Assembly (NCBI GenBank): GCA_002633005.1
Contig: NMRA01000127.1
Span: forward strand, 442,438 to 506,437
DNA length: 64,000 nt
Source of the DNA: Phoronis australis
Lineage: Eukaryota; Phoronida; Phoronidae
Direction of reading: 5' to 3'
Of this stretch, positions 62,189-64,000 are shown in pieces; position 1 is the stretch's first letter, and the number at the start of each line of letters is the position of its first letter. A program made the translations under genes and the position numbers. The notes beneath the pieces were generated by a model. It was not told the DNA's origin. It ran no database searches and worked only from the letters and a program-made list of their open reading frames with translations.

Positions 62189-62507
62189 ACTATGCTTTGT
62201 CGACCATTAAAAGTACATATTTTCTGAAAGGAGAAAGTTCAAGGATTCTACAAATATGTTTTTTACTACTGTGTATTTATTGTTGTAACGTGACCATGTT
62301 CTTAAGTCAAATTGTCATGTGCAAAGCTGGTACATTCGTAGCAAAATAACCTCATAGAAACTTAACGTTTTGTCTCAAATACGCTGTACGGAATTTTTGA
62401 TTATTCACTTAATTCGGGTTTTATACCAAGTTAACTCGCAAAAACACGAGGCATTTTTGTAAAAAAACGGCGGTGTCATTTGTACACGAAAACTAGACAT
62501 TTTAAAG
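62189..62507 (+). repeat. Dispersed repeat family A, copy 5
   Basis: Collinear with 43288-43670: AAAAGTACATATTTTCTGAA, GGTACATTCGTAGCAAAATA, GGAATTTTTGATTATTC, then ACCAAGTTAACTCGCAAAAA and ATTTTTGTAAAAAA. Same orientation as the other four copies. Confidence 0.75.
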
Positions 62508-64000
62508 CAGTATAACAATGTTGAGACAATCGACAATCTTATTGAATTTAATGAAATCATGATATCTGAGTCCCTTGATTGGTGCCCTACAAAGAAGTTG
62601 TGATCTTGATGGTGTTTAAATTGCCTTTTTTCCATTTACACTTTTGGCTTCTGTGATCCAAGGTGAACCTGCTTATCTCCTAGACACCTATAGTAAACCC
62701 CTGGCCCCTGATCCCTCGGGTTGGCCATTTCCATCTTTAGTGTTAGTGTGTTTGTTTGTTTGTGTGTTGGTGTGCAGGGTATGCATTGTTCCTCCCTCAT
62801 GGCCTGCATAGGTGTTTTTGTTCTCGCTATCAGTGTTCTTTGATCATTTACATTGTTCTTCTCTTAACCAATTGTAGTTCTTTTCTTGTTTACTTCGTTT
62901 CAGTTATTACAATCTTTGTTTTTTTCTCGTCTACCTCATTACGTTTTTTATGAACATTGTTTTTCTCCTAAACAATTGTTTGTATTGACTAGCTCAACTG
63001 CTGGCAAGCGGTTTCTTCGCGTACTTTGTAACTGGTTTGTTCAGGGGCGCGAAATGAGTCCCACATCGAATGTTAAACTTGGAAGTATGACAAAGGGATA
63101 CATTGTAAATTAACTTTGGAATTTTACTGTAGGAAATATCAAAGAATATCATGTGTTTTCATGATGTCTTTTTTTTCATAAAGTTGGAAAGCAGGTATTT
63201 TGGACTATATGTATGAATACTGCTGCGAATCAACGTGAGAAATGATTTGAGTTTACAAGAACTAAACTGCGGTTAGTGAGGAAAGAACTGTGGCTAGTAA
63301 GAAAAGAAGTATGTGAATAAGAAGAGGGCTTTCTCAATGCTAATGCCTGTGAGGGAGGAAGGTGCGTGCGTGTGTGCTTCCCAGTGGGTGACTAACCGGA
63401 CTGGATTGGTGGCATCCTCGTTTCACTGCTGTAGACTGGATACCCAAGGATATGTCCTCTGTGGTCTTGTTGAAACAAAGGATGTATCGCGTTTCCAATG
63501 TGGTTATTTTAAGGGCATAATGCCCAAACGCCTAATGACTGTACAATAAGGCGGACTGTAGAAATGGACTGTGGAATGTGTAAGTCATTAGCGTTAGTGA
63601 TTTGAAATGCAGGCGCGGAGATTTTACTAAACATAGTAAATAGTCCTACTATGCTCAGATGAACCCAGCTCTTCAAAAATGTATGAAGAAGCTTATCAAA
63701 CAAATGCTGTAAGAATTTGAGTACTAAACAGCTAACTGAACTAAGTTGAATAAATGACAAATCGTTTTCTTATGAAGTGGATAATTCAGGATCCGTGTGA
63801 GGGAAGTACATTTTACGAATAAAAAGCTCAAAAGTATGAGAAGTGCTGGGCATATTGAAATAATTTTAGAAAAAGCAAGTCTTGTCCTGAGTGTTGAAAA
63901 GAGAAAAACAAGAGGTTATATTTAGCACTAATGGGATGTGGTGTTATTTAAGTCTGTTGTATAGACCTCTCTGTGCTGATACATTTTTTCTAGGATGTTT
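62508..64000 (+). other. No gene recognised
   Basis: Right end of the window, presumably still inside the ZMIZ-like intron 3. Frames at 62756-63113, 63313-63549 and 63509-63760 match no family. No LLSSWCEELGR-like exon is visible. Confidence 0.45.

Noticed and set aside
1-64000. CRISPR array, prokaryotic operons or ribosome binding sites
   Set aside because: Direct repeats present are micro- or minisatellites without unique spacers; gene structure is intron-containing and animal.

Overview
The window is animal nuclear DNA. It has no dense coding, AT-rich sequence with short CpG-richer islets, GT-AG introns, many dispersed transposon remnants and microsatellites. The one gene I can name is a ZMIZ-family (ZMIZ1-like, PIAS-like zinc-finger MIZ coactivator; Drosophila tonalli) homologue on the + strand. 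Only the first three coding exons are here: 28016-28114, 33646-33759 and 36342-36447. They splice to 106 complete codons plus one base and match the N-terminal TPR-like part of vertebrate ZMIZ1. The MIZ/SP-RING zinc finger and the proline-rich part must lie beyond the right edge. The species cannot be fixed. Exon divergence from vertebrates, the repeat types and apparent high heterozygosity suggest a marine invertebrate, perhaps a non-vertebrate deuterostome; that is inference.

Layout. Positions 1-20550 hold no recognisable exon, only repeats: inverted-repeat elements at 625-700 and 8955-9117, a 21-bp minisatellite at 5472-5576, a GT microsatellite at 12771-12814, the first copy of a dispersed repeat at 12829-13270 and a hairpin at 19805-19915. 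A CpG-richer islet at 20550-20917 has an RFX-type X-box and ends in a good splice donor; it is my candidate promoter and non-coding first exon. From 20918 to 27995 the sequence reads as a long first intron with a MITE-like element, a LINE 3' end and a THAP-related fragment. At 27553-28060 lies an 87-bp tandem array whose unit is the acceptor, 5' UTR and start-codon region of the first coding exon.

Positions 28115-36341 are introns around exon 2, with a THAP-like fragment and two tRNA-derived SINEs, one starting 29 bp after exon 2. From 36448 to the end is one very long intron (over 27 kb, still open). It holds four more copies of the dispersed repeat, an ATT microsatellite, a 17-bp minisatellite, a THAP pseudogene, a third SINE and a 1.5-kb direct duplication (56416-59503) whose two copies meet at the only ambiguous base in the window. 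That duplication is probably two haplotypes left unmerged by the assembler.

The observations most worth following are the minisatellite that copies a splice acceptor and start codon, the N-marked duplication, and the THAP and dispersed-repeat families. I found no complete new gene system.
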